Source of the DNA: Ralstonia soli
GTDB taxonomy: Bacteria > Pseudomonadota > Gammaproteobacteria > Burkholderiales > Burkholderiaceae
Length of the DNA stretch: 64,000 bases
Reading direction: 5' to 3'
NCBI RefSeq assembly: GCF_023955655.1
Contig: NZ_JAMXHT010000011.1
Location: 80,322 to 144,321, forward strand
This document shows positions 18,031-28,797 of this stretch, one piece after another. A program made the translations under genes and the position numbers. Each line of letters begins with the position of its first letter. Position 1 is the stretch's first letter. Under the pieces are notes generated by a model. That model searched no databases, was not told where the DNA came from, and was given only the letters and a program-made list of their open reading frames with translations.

Positions 18031-20607
18031 TCAGCCTTGCGCAGGCTCCCAGGCCGCACGCTGCTCGGGTGACGACCACACCGCCAGATGCAGCGCCGAC
18101 AACGAGAACGGATCCGACAGCAGCACCAGCTTTTGCTTGCCTGTGAGTTTGTCGGGCCCGACTTCGAGCGCGTGACGTACATGCGCCTCCCGCACGGCCA
18201 GCAGACGCTTGTCGTGCGGAAAGCGCGCTGTGCCGATCGCGCACATCAACGCGTTGGTGACGGGGTCTACCACGGCCTGCCGGAAGTCCGGCATCGGCGG
18301 CGCATTACGCAGATGCTTGCGCGTGGCACGCAACTCGCGCGGCGGGCGCACTTCCTCGGGGATCATGAACAGCCGCAGGCGACGCGTGCGTCGGCCCAGA
18401 CTCACGCGGCTAGAGAGCACCGACAGTGGAATCGACACGATCAGCGCGCCCACCACCGGCGAGAGCCACCACAGGAAGCTCGGGTTCAGCCAATACACGA
18501 TCGCGGCCCAGACGATGCCGATCACGGTATGCAGGCCATGACGGCGCACGGCATCGCCCCAATGCGTCTGCGCATCTTCACGCGGCGGCGACTTCCAGTG
18601 CACCTTCCAGCCAAGGAACGCGGCCGTCACGAAGCGCGTGTGGAACAGCATGCGCACCGGCGCGGCCAACACCGAGAACGCCGCCTCGATCGCCATCGAC
18701 AGCGCCAGATGGATGGCCCCGCCAAAGCGCTTCGGCCCTTGCGCCCACAGCACGAGCACGCTCAGGATCTTCGGCAGGAACAGCACGGTGGCGGTGGCCG
18801 AGAACAGCGCGGCAGCCTTCTCCGGATGCCACTCCGGCCAGATTGGGAAGATCTGGTGCGGCTGTGTGAAGTATTCGGGCGCGATCAGCGTGTGCTTGGC
18901 CAGCAGCGCCGTCGACAGCAACAGGAACAGGAACCACAGCGGCGCCGACAGATAGGCCATTACGCCCGTGATGAACACCGCGCGGTGCACGCGATGGAAA
19001 CCCGGCGCGCCAAACAGGCGGAAGTTCATCAGGTTGCCGTGGCACCACCGGCGGTCGCGGCCCAGCTCGTCGAGCAGGTTGGGCGGCATCTCTTCGTAGC
19101 TGCCGTCGAGGTCGTAGGCGATCCACACGGCCCAGCCGGCGCGGCGCATCAGCGCGGCTTCGACAAAGTCGTGCGACATGATTTCGCCCGACAGCGAGCC
19201 CTTGCCCGGAATCGGCGCCAACGCGCAGTGCTTGATGAACGGGTCCAGCCGGATGATCGCGTTGTGGCCCCAATAGTGCGATTCGCCCAGCTGCCAGTAG
19301 TGCAGGCCGGCGGTGAACAGCGGGCCATACACGCGCGTGGCGAACTGCTGGATGCGCGCATACAGCGTGTCGCGGCCAGCGGCGCGCGGCGCGGTCTGGA
19401 TGATGCCGGCAGAAGGTGCCCCCTCCATCAGCTGCACCAGGCGCGTCAGGCAATCGCCGCTCATCACGCTGTCGGCGTCGAGCACGATCATGTAGCGGTA
19501 TTTGCCGCCCCAGCGCCGGCAGAAATCGTCGATGTTGCCGCTCTTGCGCTTCACACGGTGACGGCGCCAGCGGTAGAAGATGCGGCCGAACCCGTCGAGC
19601 GCGCGGCAGATGTGCAGCCACGCATCGGCTTCTGCGGTGCGGATGTCGGGGTCGCCGGAGTCCGAAAGCACGAAGAAATCGAAGTGCTCCAGATGCCCCG
19701 TGCGCTGCAGCGACTCGTACGTTGCGCGCAGCCCGGCGAACACGCGCTGCACATCTTCATTGCAGATCGGCATGACGATGGCGGTGCGCGCATCGTCGGG
19801 GATCACCGCATCGGGCGCGGCGCGGCGCGAGATGACGAAGCGGTCCCCGTGGAAGGCCAGCAGCAGGAAGCCGGTGATGGCCGTCCAGAAACCCGCCGAC
19901 ACCCAGCAGAACAGCACCGCAAACAGCACGATGATGATGGCTTCGAGCCAGTCGGCGCCGTGGTACGGCAGCACCGTGCTCATCGCCCAGGTGGCGGCGA
20001 CGGTCTGGGCGATCATCAGCGCGAGCAGCGTCAGGCGACGGCGCGCGCCGACAAAGCGCCAGATGCCTTTGGGATCGGGCGAGTCGGGCGCTTCGTATGG
20101 CACCGGCGCCTTGCCGCCATGCATCCAGCGATCGATGGCCTTGCGCGCGCGCCAGATCGGCCCGAGCACCCACGGCCACGGCACCATCGAGCGACGTGCC
20201 GGCGTGGGGCCGGTATCCAGATGGATGCGGCCTTCGCTGTCGTGTTCGAGCGGCGGTGCCGGCTCGGTGGCGGGCTCGGTCGATGCGGCATCGGCGCGCG
20301 TGGTGCCGTAGGCGGCATCCAGGCGCGACCCGACCGATGCGTAGGCCGGTGCGTTGGCTTGGAGCGAAGTCGTCTGTGCCGGGTCGAGCTTGGCCAGCGC
20401 GCGATGCAGCTTCGCGAGTGCCGCAGCATCGTCGTCGCCGGCCGCAATGCCCGCATCGCGTAGCAGCGCGGCACGTGCGTTGGCCGCCAGCGGCAGCGCT
20501 TCAAGATAACGATCGGCGACGGACTGCGCCGTCGCCATGGCAGCGCCTGCGGCGCCGCCGGTCTGGGCCGTCGTCACGTTCAGCCCGGAGGTAGCAGGTA
20601 GCTCCAC
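18031..20607 (-). CDS. opgH: Glucans biosynthesis glucosyltransferase OpgH
   Basis: This 858-aa inner-membrane glycosyltransferase (family GT2) uses UDP-glucose to build the beta-1,2 backbone of osmoregulated periplasmic glucans. The catalytic region shows [11 protein letters not shown] (DxD) and the R-x-x-RW box as RDRRWCHGN; several transmembrane helices flank it. The frame begins with GTG 20607 and overlaps opgG by 28 nt, consistent with translational coupling. Later starts (GTG 20577, ATG 20538) are possible, since no clear ribosome site distinguishes them. A strong terminator follows. Confidence 0.93.
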   Translation of the reverse strand: MELPATSGLNVTTAQTGGAAGAAMATAQSVADRYLEALPLAANARAALLRDAGIAAGDDDAAALAKLHRALAKLDPAQTTSLQANAPAYASVGSRLDAAYGTTRADAASTEPATEPAPPLEHDSEGRIHLDTGPTPARRSMVPWPWVLGPIWRARKAIDRWMHGGKAPVPYEAPDSPDPKGIWRFVGARRRLTLLALMIAQTVAATWAMSTVLPYHGADWLEAIIIVLFAVLFCWVSAGFWTAITGFLLLAFHGDRFVISRRAAPDAVIPDDARTAIVMPICNEDVQRVFAGLRATYESLQRTGHLEHFDFFVLSDSGDPDIRTAEADAWLHICRALDGFGRIFYRWRRHRVKRKSGNIDDFCRRWGGKYRYMIVLDADSVMSGDCLTRLVQLMEGAPSAGIIQTAPRAAGRDTLYARIQQFATRVYGPLFTAGLHYWQLGESHYWGHNAIIRLDPFIKHCALAPIPGKGSLSGEIMSHDFVEAALMRRAGWAVWIAYDLDGSYEEMPPNLLDELGRDRRWCHGNLMNFRLFGAPGFHRVHRAVFITGVMAYLSAPLWFLFLLLSTALLAKHTLIAPEYFTQPHQIFPIWPEWHPEKAAALFSATATVLFLPKILSVLVLWAQGPKRFGGAIHLALSMAIEAAFSVLAAPVRMLFHTRFVTAAFLGWKVHWKSPPREDAQTHWGDAVRRHGLHTVIGIVWAAIVYWLNPSFLWWLSPVVGALIVSIPLSVLSSRVSLGRRTRRLRLFMIPEEVRPPRELRATRKHLRNAPPMPDFRQAVVDPVTNALMCAIGTARFPHDKRLLAVREAHVRHALEVGPDKLTGKQKLVLLSDPFSLSALHLAVWSSPEQRAAWEPAQG

Positions 20608-22232
20608 GTCTCAGAAAGTCCGGTGCCGCGGCTGCGCAGGTAGCCGCGCAGTTCGACGGGTTTGTCGTCGTCGACCCGCTTGAGGCGCACGGTCACGCGC
20701 CAGCCGCCGGTCGCGGTGTTGGGTTGGCCGAAGATCGATTCGATCTTGCCGTTGGCGTCCGCCGAGAACACCGGCTCGACCGGTGCATTGGGCGGCAGCT
20801 TGGACAGCGCCGGGCCTTCAAAGTCGACCACGAAGGCGATCGTGTCGTCAGGCTTGCGCTCGTCGGGGCGCTTGGTCGTCCAGCCATGCGAGCGGCGCGT
20901 CTGCGTGACCCACGCCAGCGCCGGCTTCTTGTCGCCGTCCTTCTGCCAGAGCAGGTGGTATTCGAGGTTGAACGGCTGCTGCGGCTTGGGCGGGTTCTCG
21001 GGCACCCAGTAGGCGACCACGTTGTCGTTGGTCTCGTCGGGCGTTGGGATCTGTACCAGCTCCACGCGGCCCGCGCCCCATCTGCCGACAGGCTCGACCC
21101 AGGCGCTCGGGCGCTGTTCGTAGCGGTCGCCGATCTCCTGGTAGCTCGAGAAGGCGCGGTCGCGCTGCATCAGGCCGAAGCCGCCCGGGTTGGTGGTGGC
21201 AAACGAGCTGACCAGCAGGCGTTTCGGGTTCGTCAGCGGACGCCAGATCCATTCACCCGTGCCCGAAAGCACCGACAGGCCGTCGGAGTCATGCACTTCG
21301 GGGCGGAAGTCCAGCGCGGACGCCGGCTGGTTTTCGCCGAAGAAGAACATGCTGGTGAGCGGGGCGAACGCCAGCTTGCTCACGTTCTCGCGCATGTAGA
21401 GCTGCGCCTTCACGTCGACCGCTGTATCGGAGCCCGGCTTGACGATGAAGCGATAGGCGCCCGTGGCACGGCGCGAGTTGAGCAGCGCGTAGATCGTCAG
21501 CTCCTTCGCGTTGGCGGCGGGGCGCTCGATCCAGAAATCGGTGAAGCGGGGGAATTCCTCGCCCGAGTTGAGCGCGGTGTCGATGGCCAAGCCGCGCGCG
21601 GAGAGGCCGTAGACCTGCCCCTTGCCGATGCCGCGGAAGTACGACGCGCCCAGGAAGACGATGACCTCGTCCTTGTACTTGGGCGTGTTCATTGGGTAAT
21701 GCACGCGGAAGCCGGCAAAGCCGAGCTTCTGCAACTGCTTCGGGTCGAGTTTGACGGGGCCGTAGTCGAACAGGCGCGGATCGAAGCGGATTTCGCGCAC
21801 GCCGGCGGGCGACACCTCGCTGATCTTCACGGGCTGGTCGTAGTACGAGCCTTCGTGGAAGAAGCCGAGCTCGAACGGCAGCTTGTCTTTACGCCAGTAA
21901 GCCTGATCAGACTTGAAGCGGATTTCGCGGTACTGGTCGTAGCGCAACTCGCGCAGTTCGCGCGGCAGGGTATTGGCGGGCGCCTGGTACGGCTTGGCGG
22001 CCAGTTGCTTGGCGCGGGCGGCCACGTCGTTGAAGCCGAAGGCCAGCGCAGCATGCGCCGACGCCAGCGCCAGCAAGCCCACGGCCAGCCGTGCATAGCC
22101 GGCGACCGAGCGGGTGCGTGCAGCACGCGCGGTTGCCGGAAAGCGGGGGGAAACAGCGGAGGGAATGTTCAAAATGAGATCGCGTCTAGCGGCGGGCCCG
22201 AGGAACGTGACGCTTAGGGGCCTGCCGGTCAT
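20580..22232 (-). CDS. opgG: Glucans biosynthesis protein OpgG
   Basis: This periplasmic protein acts with OpgH in synthesis, branching or export of osmoregulated periplasmic glucans. After the export signal (hydrophobic [16 protein letters not shown]) the mature protein starts [14 protein letters not shown], a standard OpgG beginning, and continues through the beta-sandwich domain typical of the family. The start is uncertain: ATG 22232 gives a 550-aa precursor with an unusually long n-region of about 47 residues; no good ribosome site marks a shorter start. It is upstream of, and overlapping, opgH. Confidence 0.92.
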   Translation of the reverse strand: MTGRPLSVTFLGPAARRDLILNIPSAVSPRFPATARAARTRSVAGYARLAVGLLALASAHAALAFGFNDVAARAKQLAAKPYQAPANTLPRELRELRYDQYREIRFKSDQAYWRKDKLPFELGFFHEGSYYDQPVKISEVSPAGVREIRFDPRLFDYGPVKLDPKQLQKLGFAGFRVHYPMNTPKYKDEVIVFLGASYFRGIGKGQVYGLSARGLAIDTALNSGEEFPRFTDFWIERPAANAKELTIYALLNSRRATGAYRFIVKPGSDTAVDVKAQLYMRENVSKLAFAPLTSMFFFGENQPASALDFRPEVHDSDGLSVLSGTGEWIWRPLTNPKRLLVSSFATTNPGGFGLMQRDRAFSSYQEIGDRYEQRPSAWVEPVGRWGAGRVELVQIPTPDETNDNVVAYWVPENPPKPQQPFNLEYHLLWQKDGDKKPALAWVTQTRRSHGWTTKRPDERKPDDTIAFVVDFEGPALSKLPPNAPVEPVFSADANGKIESIFGQPNTATGGWRVTVRLKRVDDDKPVELRGYLRSRGTGLSETWSYLLPPG

Positions 22233-22478
22233 TCGTCTGTGCCGCCGGGGATTTTACCCGCCCGACCTTTGCGAGATCAAAACCGGCAACATTTTGATAA
22301 CGTTTCCTGCCGCCTTGCGCAAATAACTGCGTCAAATGGCGTGTAACGTTGTCATTTTTGGCCCCCTCAGCTGTTCGGTTGAGGGGAACGCACGCGGCTG
22401 CGGGCCGGTCAGAACCGCTTTCGGGGTGCCGGCATTCGGGCATGGCACACTCTCGGCTCTTTCCTCCATGGAGTTCGC

Positions 22479-23216
22479 ATGACCTGCTGGACGCGACGCG
22501 CTACCACGATCGCTATGCTTGCCTTTGCCTCTTCGACCTCGTTGCTGGCGCCGGTGGCGTTTGCCGCACCTGCTGCCAAGAAGGAGGCGCCCAAGGCGGC
22601 TGCCGAGAAAACCGTGCGCGACCCGGGGGATGTGGCGGTGCTGCTCGATGCCTTCCCGCTCGGCAAGCCGCTGCCCAAGCTGCCCTCGTGTGAAGACGTG
22701 CGCACGGCCGGCGGCAAGGATGTCTCTGAATACTGCTCCGACCCGCTCGAATCGCACGGCCGCACCCGCTCGTTGGGGGTGCCGTCGGCCAAGCGGCCTC
22801 AATTGATGGACGGCCCGCAGGCGGTGCTGCTGATCGACCAGGGCAATGTCGCCGGCTTCTTTGTGCCCACGCGCGGCGTCGACACGGAGCAGCGCATTTT
22901 CCAGGCGCTGTCTGACCGCTACGGCAAGCCGGCGCAAGAGGGCAAGGCGCCGCTCAAGCTCAAGTCCGGCAAGACGGTGGATTCGCTGCGTGCGCGCTGG
23001 GCAGGCCACCAGACCATTGTGACGATGTACGCCATTCCCGAAGAGCCGCAGAACGGCACGGTCGAATTTCTCTGGGCGCCGCGCGCCGGTGCCGTGATGT
23101 CTGAGATGCGCGCGGAAGTGGATCCGGATGCGCCCAAGCCGGCGTCCGGTGTGGCGGCTTCTGCGCCTGCCGCGGCAGCGAGCGCTGCGCAAGCGAAGCC
23201 GACGACACGCCAGTGA
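22479..23216 (+). CDS. Secreted protein of unknown function
   Basis: This 245-aa protein has a signal peptide (cleavage near AFA-AP) and no family that I recognise. Features: a Lys/Ala-rich linker, a central globular part with two cysteines (PSCEDV and EYCSDP) that could form a disulfide in the periplasm, and a C-terminal Ala/Ser/Pro-rich tail. ATG 22479 is preceded by GGAG. It lies between opgG (divergent) and a small lipoprotein gene on the same strand; a joint role is not evident. Confidence 0.75.
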   Translation: MTCWTRRATTIAMLAFASSTSLLAPVAFAAPAAKKEAPKAAAEKTVRDPGDVAVLLDAFPLGKPLPKLPSCEDVRTAGGKDVSEYCSDPLESHGRTRSLGVPSAKRPQLMDGPQAVLLIDQGNVAGFFVPTRGVDTEQRIFQALSDRYGKPAQEGKAPLKLKSGKTVDSLRARWAGHQTIVTMYAIPEEPQNGTVEFLWAPRAGAVMSEMRAEVDPDAPKPASGVAASAPAAAASAAQAKPTTRQ

Positions 23217-23337
23217 GGTTACGTACACCCGTTCGTAGCCTTCCGTTACAACCCTTACACCCGCATGACCCCGGCGTCGCCCGCCGGGGCATATAACGTT
23301 CGCATGGCCTCACTGGAGGGGCCGAAGGACGCTAATC

Positions 23338-23529
23338 ATGAAAATCGTGGCTCTGGCCTCGCTTCTTGCACTGTCGGCCGCGACGCTTGGGGGTTGTGCT
23401 GTGTATCCGGCACCGGTGGCGGTCGCGCCTGCGCCGGTTTATGCGGCACCGGCCTATCCGGCTTACTACGGTGGTTACGGCTACTGGGGACCGTCGGTGT
23501 ACTTCAACTACCACGGCGGACGCCGCTGA
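23338..23529 (+). CDS. Small Pro/Tyr/Gly-rich lipoprotein
   Basis: This 63-aa protein has a lipoprotein signal ending in LGGC (Cys20). The mature part is made of Ala/Pro/Val then Tyr/Gly-rich sequence (YPAYYGGYGYWG). GAAGGA precedes ATG 23338. It resembles the secreted Pro/Tyr protein at 17535-17843 in composition but lacks its charged tail. The function is unknown. Confidence 0.7.
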   Translation: MKIVALASLLALSAATLGGCAVYPAPVAVAPAPVYAAPAYPAYYGGYGYWGPSVYFNYHGGRR

Positions 23530-23546
23530 TCAGCCCCTTGCCGACG

Positions 23547-24149
23547 TTAATCCGCTGAACGTAGGCCTGGCCAGCCCGGCGCCAGCGTCTGCGGCAGGCC
23601 CAGCAGGTCGAGCACGCGCCCGACCGTGTGATCGACCAGGTCGTCGATGGTCTTGGGGCGCTGATAGAAGCCCGGCACGGGCGGGAAGACGATGCCGCCC
23701 ATTTCCGTAACGGCCGTCATGTTGCGCAGGTGCGCCAGATTCAGCGGTGTTTCACGCACCATCAGGACGAGCCGGCGGCGCTCCTTGAGCGTGACGTCGG
23801 CGGCGCGCGCGATGAGGTTGTCCGACAGACCGTGCGCCACGGCCGCCAGCGTCTTCATCGAACACGGCGCCACCACCATGGCTTCGGCCGCAAATGAACC
23901 GCTGGCAATGGTCGCGCCGATGTCGCGCACGTTGTGCACCACGTGCGCCAGCGCTTCCACCTCTTCGCGTGCCATGTGCAGCTCGTGCTGCACGTTCATC
24001 AGCCCTGCCGGCGACATCAGCAGGTGCGATTCCACCCCCGCCGATTCACGCAGCTCCTGCAGAACCTGCAGCAGCCGCACGCCATAGATCGCCCCCGATG
24101 CTCCCGTGATCGCCACAATGATGCGGCGTACACGCTGCGATTCGGGCAT
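23547..24149 (-). CDS. ubiX: Flavin prenyltransferase UbiX
   Basis: This 200-aa enzyme prenylates FMN to make the cofactor for the UbiD decarboxylase in ubiquinone synthesis. The signature IIVAITGASGAIYG (flavin site) opens the protein, and the APCSMKTLAAVAHG and EMGGIVFPPVPGFYQRP segments match the family. ATG 24149 gives the normal length; the open frame extending to 24428 is the out-of-frame shadow of grxD. It is the last gene of the hemA-prfA-prmC-grxD-ubiX group. Confidence 0.95.
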   Translation of the reverse strand: MPESQRVRRIIVAITGASGAIYGVRLLQVLQELRESAGVESHLLMSPAGLMNVQHELHMAREEVEALAHVVHNVRDIGATIASGSFAAEAMVVAPCSMKTLAAVAHGLSDNLIARAADVTLKERRRLVLMVRETPLNLAHLRNMTAVTEMGGIVFPPVPGFYQRPKTIDDLVDHTVGRVLDLLGLPQTLAPGWPGLRSAD

Positions 24150-24202
24150 GGTGGTCGAAGGGGAGGTCACGCTGAAATGAGAACGCGTTTGGCGCGCAGC
24201 AA

Positions 24203-24514
24203 TCAGGCAGCCAGCAGCGGCTGCAGTTCGCCGCTCTGGTACATCTCCATCATGATGTCCGAGCCGCCGATGAACTCGCCCTTGACGTAGAGCTGCGGAA
24301 TGGTCGGCCAGTTGGCGTATTCCTTGATGCCCTGGCGGATTTCCTCGTCTTCCAGCACGTTGACGGTGTGCGGCTTGTCCACACCGCAGGCCTTCAGGAT
24401 CTGGATGGCACGGCCCGAAAAGCCGCACATCGGGAATTGCGCCGTACCCTTCATGAAGAGGACGACGGGGTGGCCTTTGACGATCTGGTCGATCTTTTCG
24501 TGCGTGGTGCTCAT
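24203..24514 (-). CDS. grxD: Monothiol glutaredoxin (Grx4 type)
   Basis: This 103-aa monothiol glutaredoxin binds a glutathione-ligated 2Fe-2S cluster and takes part in iron-sulfur trafficking. The active site reads PMCGFSG (the canonical CGFS), and the WPTIPQLYVKGEFIGGSDIM segment is the glutathione-binding and cis-Pro region. ATG 24514 gives the family length. An AT-rich TAAAAT box on the minus strand at 24590-24585, inside the end of prmC, may be an internal promoter. Gaps to its neighbours are 53 and 68 nt. Confidence 0.96.
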   Translation of the reverse strand: MSTTHEKIDQIVKGHPVVLFMKGTAQFPMCGFSGRAIQILKACGVDKPHTVNVLEDEEIRQGIKEYANWPTIPQLYVKGEFIGGSDIMMEMYQSGELQPLLAA

Positions 24515-24582
24515 GGGGAGACTCGATTTGGTGAAGGGCTGCAGCTGGGTTCCCGAGCTGACATCCACATTGGAAAACCTGT

Positions 24583-25485
24583 CTATTTTAGCGAGGAACG
24601 CTCGCCGGCGTTTTGAACCAGCCATTGCCCGCCGCTGCAGCGGTCGTTGCCGGCCAGATCCTGCGCGGTGAAGACGTCGGCGAAACCGGCATTCGCCAGC
24701 AGGGCGCGTACGGCTTCGCCCTGATCGTAGCCATGTTCGAGCAGCAGCCAACCGCCCGCTGCCAGCCGTGCGGACGCACCCGCAACGATGCTGCGCAGAT
24801 GGCGCAGGCCGTCGTCGTGATCCGTGAGGGCGCTGGCGGGCTCAAACCGCAAATCGCCCTGGCCGAGATGCGCATCCGCCGCAGCGATGTACGGCGGGTT
24901 GCTGGCGATCAGGTCGAAGACGGGCGGCACATCGGCTTCCGCGAGTGCGCCGTACCAGTCGCCCAGCGCGGCATGCAGGTTGGCGGCGCCCAGCGTCTGG
25001 GCATTCTCCATGGCCACCGCCAGCGCATCGGCGGAGGCATCGGTGGCCCATACGCGTGCGTCGGGGCGCGCCAGCGCGATGGTGATGGCGATGATGCCGC
25101 TGCCGGTGCCCATGTCCAGCACGGTAGGCGCGTCGCGCTCTTCGAGGCGATCCAGCACCTGTTCGACCAGCAATTCGGTGTCCGGGCGCGGGATCAGCAC
25201 AGCCGGCGTCACCTTGAACGTGCGGCCGAAAAATTCGCGCTCGCCCAGCAGATAGGCCATCGGTTCCCCAGCCAAGCGGCGCGTGGCAAGGTCGCTGATC
25301 TGCGCGCGTGCGGCTTCGTCGATGCCGTAGGTGTCTTGCGTGATGAGTTGCACGCGCGACAGGCCAGTCACGTGCGAGACCAGCATGCGTGCTTCGAGCG
25401 CGGGCAGGCCGGCGCGCGCGAGCGCCGCCAGTGCGTCGGCCACGCGAGCCAGGGTTTCGGGCGAAATGACGGGGGCAGACGACAC
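24583..25485 (-). CDS. prmC: Release-factor glutamine methyltransferase PrmC
   Basis: This enzyme methylates the Gln of the GGQ motif in RF1 and RF2. The SAM-binding motif DMGTGSGIIAI and the catalytic NPPY motif (ASNPPYIAA) are present, and an N-terminal helical domain recognises the release factor. I place the start at GTG 25485 (300 aa, beginning MSSAPVISPETL); an in-frame GTG at 25527 would add 14 residues and fall within a likely terminator hairpin. It sits downstream of prfA, which encodes its substrate, with a small lipoprotein gene in between. Confidence 0.93.
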   Translation of the reverse strand: MSSAPVISPETLARVADALAALARAGLPALEARMLVSHVTGLSRVQLITQDTYGIDEAARAQISDLATRRLAGEPMAYLLGEREFFGRTFKVTPAVLIPRPDTELLVEQVLDRLEERDAPTVLDMGTGSGIIAITIALARPDARVWATDASADALAVAMENAQTLGAANLHAALGDWYGALAEADVPPVFDLIASNPPYIAAADAHLGQGDLRFEPASALTDHDDGLRHLRSIVAGASARLAAGGWLLLEHGYDQGEAVRALLANAGFADVFTAQDLAGNDRCSGGQWLVQNAGERSSLK

Positions 25486-25514
25486 GGCAACAGACCAGCG
25501 GCAAGGATCGGGCG

Positions 25515-25553
25515 CACAAAATAACACGGGCCCGGCCGATGTGGCACGGGCCC
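25515..25553 (-). terminator. Terminator between lipoprotein gene and prmC
   Basis: On the minus strand GGGCCCG and CGGGCCC (25553-25547 and 25534-25528) form a 7-bp stem, followed by GTGTTATTTTGTG. It lies just upstream of prmC and may reduce read-through into it. Confidence 0.55.
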
Positions 25554-25578
25554 GCGAGCGGGTCGGAGCAGGGGGCGC

Positions 25579-25917
25579 TTATTGCTTGTTGGCGGCGTCC
25601 TTGACCTTGTCGGCGGTGGCCTTGGCGGCATCGGCCGTCTTGTCGGCGGCTTGCTTGGCGGCATCCTTCGCCTGCGAGAGTGCGCCCGACGCGGAAACCT
25701 GCGCATCCGATGCAGCCTGCGAGAGTTCGACCTTGGCGGCGTCGGCGGCCTTGCTCACGGCGGTGCCGGCGTTGTCGACAGCCTGCTTGGCGGCGTCCTT
25801 CGATTGCTCCATCGCGCTCTTCGCGGCCTGGTCGGTGGCTTCGTCCTTTTTGCCGCAGGCGGCCAGGCCAAGAGCGAGGGTGGTAGCGACAGTGATGGCC
25901 AGCAGTTGGGTACGCAT
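25579..25917 (-). CDS. Ala/Lys-rich helical lipoprotein
   Basis: This 112-aa lipoprotein has a signal ending in LAAC (Cys21). The mature part is almost entirely Ala, Lys, Asp, Gln and Ser in 11-residue-like helical repeats (KDAAKQAVDNAG, KDAAKQAADKTADAAK), with no aromatic residues: an amphipathic helix or coiled coil reminiscent of LEA-like stress proteins. AGGAGA precedes ATG 25917. It interrupts the conserved hemA-prfA-prmC order and has its own terminator. The function is unknown; envelope stress protection is a guess. Confidence 0.75.
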   Translation of the reverse strand: MRTQLLAITVATTLALGLAACGKKDEATDQAAKSAMEQSKDAAKQAVDNAGTAVSKAADAAKVELSQAASDAQVSASGALSQAKDAAKQAADKTADAAKATADKVKDAANKQ

Positions 25918-26117
25918 TGCGATTCTCCTAATCGTCGTGGTGGTTGCCGCGCCTGTCTGGAATAGGGTGCCACCGGATGCGACCAGCGGCGCACTTGGCG
26001 CGATCGAAATCGATTATAGGAACGGGAGGCCGACGCGCCACCGCGCAAAGCTGTATCAAACGCAAGCGGATGTTACGAGGCCGGCCCTTTTTAACAATCG
26101 GGCGGCGTCAGGCGCAA

Positions 26118-27200
26118 TCAGACGTCGTCGCCCAACGCGGCGAGCTGTTCCGCCTGATGCTCAGCAGCCAACGCGCCCACGAGCTCGTCCAGATCGCCGT
26201 CCATGATCGCGTCGATCTTGTACAGCGTCAGGTTGATGCGGTGATCGGTCACCCGGCCCTGCGGGAAGTTGTATGTGCGGATGCGGTCGGAGCGGTCGCC
26301 CGAGCCGATCAGGCTCTTGCGCGCGCTGGCTTCCTTGGCCTGCGCTTCGCGTTCCTGGCGGTCTTTCAGGCGCGCGGCCAGGACCTGCATGGCGCGGTCC
26401 TTGTTGCGGTGCTGGCTGCGGTCGTCCTGGCATTCCACCACCAGGCCGGTCGGCAGGTGGGTAATGCGCACGGCCGAATCCGTCTTGTTGATGTGCTGGC
26501 CGCCCGCGCCGGATGCCCGGAACGTATCGATGCGCAAATCCGCCGGGTTGATCTGGATGTCGGCCAGCGCATCGGCCTCGGGCATGATCGCCACCGTGCA
26601 GGCGGACGTATGGATGCGCCCCTGCGCCTCGGTGGCCGGCACGCGCTGCACGCGGTGGCCGCCCGATTCGAATTTCAGCCGCGAATACGCACCTTCGCCC
26701 ACCAGCCGCGCGATCACTTCCTTATAGCCGCCCAGGTCCGACGGCGACTCGCTCACGATCTCCACCTGCCAGCGCTGGCGCTCGGCAAAGCGCGTGTACA
26801 TGCGCAGCAGGTCGCCCGCGAAGAGCGCCGATTCATCGCCGCCCGTGCCGGCCCGGATTTCCACGAAGATGTTGCGATGGTCGTTGGGGTCCTTCGGCAG
26901 CAGCAGGCGCTGCAGGTCGCCTTCGAGCGCTTCCATGCGCTCGCGCGCGGCGCGGAGTTCGTCTTCGGCAAATGCCTTCATGTCCGGATCGGCCGCCAGT
27001 TCCTGCGCGGTGGCGATGTCTTCCTCCGCCTGCTTCCACGCGGCAAATTGCGCGACCACGGGCTCCAGCTCGGCATGTTCGCGTGTGAGCTTGCGGTATT
27101 GGTCGAGGTTGGCGGTGGCGTCTTCGCGTGCGAGCAGCGCGTTGATTTCGACGAGGCGCTCGGCCAGTTGGTCGAGCTTGGACAGCATGCTGGGCTTCAT
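26118..27200 (-). CDS. prfA: Peptide chain release factor 1
   Basis: This 360-aa RF1 recognises UAG and UAA. The stop-codon reading PAT motif ([10 protein letters not shown]) and the peptidyl-tRNA hydrolysis GGQ motif ([16 protein letters not shown]) are intact, with the N-terminal helical domain before them. ATG 27200 gives the exact family length; a nearby ATG at 27188 is the alternative. It is encoded 96 nt after hemA on the same strand, the classic arrangement. Confidence 0.96.
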   Translation of the reverse strand: MKPSMLSKLDQLAERLVEINALLAREDATANLDQYRKLTREHAELEPVVAQFAAWKQAEEDIATAQELAADPDMKAFAEDELRAARERMEALEGDLQRLLLPKDPNDHRNIFVEIRAGTGGDESALFAGDLLRMYTRFAERQRWQVEIVSESPSDLGGYKEVIARLVGEGAYSRLKFESGGHRVQRVPATEAQGRIHTSACTVAIMPEADALADIQINPADLRIDTFRASGAGGQHINKTDSAVRITHLPTGLVVECQDDRSQHRNKDRAMQVLAARLKDRQEREAQAKEASARKSLIGSGDRSDRIRTYNFPQGRVTDHRINLTLYKIDAIMDGDLDELVGALAAEHQAEQLAALGDDV

Positions 27201-27296
27201 TCGGGGGACCGCAGAGGGAAACGCTGAAAGCGAGAGCGGCGCGCAGACGGTGCGCCGGAACATGCGCCGCGCAGGGGCGCAAGCGATGAAGCGCCG

Positions 27297-28604
27297 CTAG
27301 CGCTCGGAGTGGCTGGACTGGCGGAACAGCGCCGGCAACAGGTCGATGAGCTGCTCGCGGCCTTCGCCCTGCGCATGGTTCAGCGCGTGCGTCGGGCCGT
27401 GGAGGAATTTCTTGGTGAGCGCCTGTGACAGTGCTTCGAGCACCAGTGCCGGATCATCGCCGCGCGCGAGCATGCGCTGGGCGCGTTCCAGCTCGCCCTG
27501 GCGCAGCGTTTCAGCCTGCGCGTGCAGATCACGGATCACCGGAACCACGCTGCGCGCATCGAGCCAGTGCATGAAGTTCTGCACGCGCGTCTCGATGATG
27601 GCCTCGGCCTGCGCGACGGCCGCCTGCCGCAGTGCATTGCCCTCGCGCACGATGGCGCCCAGGTCGTCCACGGTGTAGAGGAACACGTCGGACAGGCGTG
27701 CGACTTCCGGTTCGATATCACGCGGCACGGCCAGGTCGACCATGAACATCGGGCGGTGGCGGCGCTGCTTGATGGCGCGCTCCACGGCACCCAGTCCGAT
27801 GATGGGCAGCGTGCTGGCCGTGCACGAGACGACGATGTCGAACTCGGCCAGCTTGGTCGGCAGTTCGGCCAAGCGCACGGCGCGGGCGTTCAGGCCCTGG
27901 TTCGACAGCGCCTCGGCGAGCTTCTCGCCGCGCTCGAGCGTGCGGTTGGCGATGACGACCTCACGCGGCATTTGCGCGGCGAAGTGCGTGGCGCATAGCT
28001 CGATCATCTCGCCGGCGCCGATGAACAGCACTCGCTGCTGCGCGATCGATTCGAAGATGCGCTGCGCCAATCGCACGGCGGCGGCGGCCATCGATACGGA
28101 ATGCGCGCCGATCTCAGTCGTGCCCCGCACTTCCTTGGCGACCGCAAAGGTGCGCTGGAACAGCTGATTCAGGTACGTGCCCAGGGCGCCCGCTTCGGTG
28201 GCGGTGCGCACGGCGTCTTTCATCTGGCCGAGGATCTGCGTTTCGCCCAGCACCATCGAATCGAGCCCGCTGGCCACGCGAAACGCATGGCGTACGGCCA
28301 GCGACTGGCCCAGCGAATACACATGGGGCGCGAGTTCGCTCGGGTCGATGTTGTGGTGGTGGGCCAGCCAGCGGATCGCGTGCTCGTGCGCGGTCTCTTC
28401 GGGCAGGTTGCCGTCGGTGGCGCAGTAGATCTCGGTGCGGTTGCAGGTGGACAGAATGGCCGCTTCGGCCGTGCTCTTGAGATGCGGCAGATGCTGGCGC
28501 AGCGTGCCCAGCGCGGGCCCCACTTGCTCGAGCGGAAACGCCACCTTCTCGCGCAGGGAAAGCGGCGCCGTGTGGTGGTTGATTCCGAGAGTCAGCAACT
28601 GCAT
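27297..28604 (-). CDS. hemA: Glutamyl-tRNA reductase
   Basis: This 435-aa enzyme reduces glutamyl-tRNA(Glu) to glutamate-1-semialdehyde, the first committed step of C5-pathway haem synthesis. The N-terminal catalytic domain has [15 protein letters not shown] and the catalytic Cys in [11 protein letters not shown]; the NADPH domain has [17 protein letters not shown]; a C-terminal dimerisation helix follows. ATG 28604 is the family start; the same frame stays open for another 549 nt upstream only because it runs through the 42-bp repeat array. It leads the hemA-prfA-prmC operon. Confidence 0.96.
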   Translation of the reverse strand: MQLLTLGINHHTAPLSLREKVAFPLEQVGPALGTLRQHLPHLKSTAEAAILSTCNRTEIYCATDGNLPEETAHEHAIRWLAHHHNIDPSELAPHVYSLGQSLAVRHAFRVASGLDSMVLGETQILGQMKDAVRTATEAGALGTYLNQLFQRTFAVAKEVRGTTEIGAHSVSMAAAAVRLAQRIFESIAQQRVLFIGAGEMIELCATHFAAQMPREVVIANRTLERGEKLAEALSNQGLNARAVRLAELPTKLAEFDIVVSCTASTLPIIGLGAVERAIKQRRHRPMFMVDLAVPRDIEPEVARLSDVFLYTVDDLGAIVREGNALRQAAVAQAEAIIETRVQNFMHWLDARSVVPVIRDLHAQAETLRQGELERAQRMLARGDDPALVLEALSQALTKKFLHGPTHALNHAQGEGREQLIDLLPALFRQSSHSER

Positions 28605-28653
28605 GTGGGGCGGCCGGTTAGGGATGGATCGGCACGAATTTTGATCAACCCGA

Positions 28654-28659
28654 ATTATA
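28654..28659 (-). promoter_or_regulatory. Candidate -10 box of hemA
   Basis: The minus strand reads TATAAT here, 50 nt upstream of the hemA ATG. No good -35 is seen at 16-18 bp spacing, so an activator may be needed or the match may be by chance. Confidence 0.35.
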
Positions 28660-28797
28660 ACGCCCGGCCTCCACGCCAGCAGGACACAGCGCAACCCCTG
28701 CGCGGCTTGCCCCGCAAATGTACGGTATGCGTCACGCAAAACAGGCGGCTGTGCCGTCTTTTTGAGCCCATGCGCGAGCGCCAAACGGTCGCGTCCC

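Noticed and set aside
18088..20463. Long plus-strand frame opposite opgH
   Set aside because: It is a shadow of a clear glycosyltransferase gene, with Arg/His/Gln-biased translation.
22361..22386. Hairpin CCCCTCA (22363-22369) with TGAGGGG (22380-22386) as a terminator
   Set aside because: No T-run follows on either strand, and it lies upstream of both neighbouring genes, not after one.
24150..24428. N-terminal extension of ubiX
   Set aside because: The extra residues are the out-of-frame translation of grxD and precede a complete UbiX.
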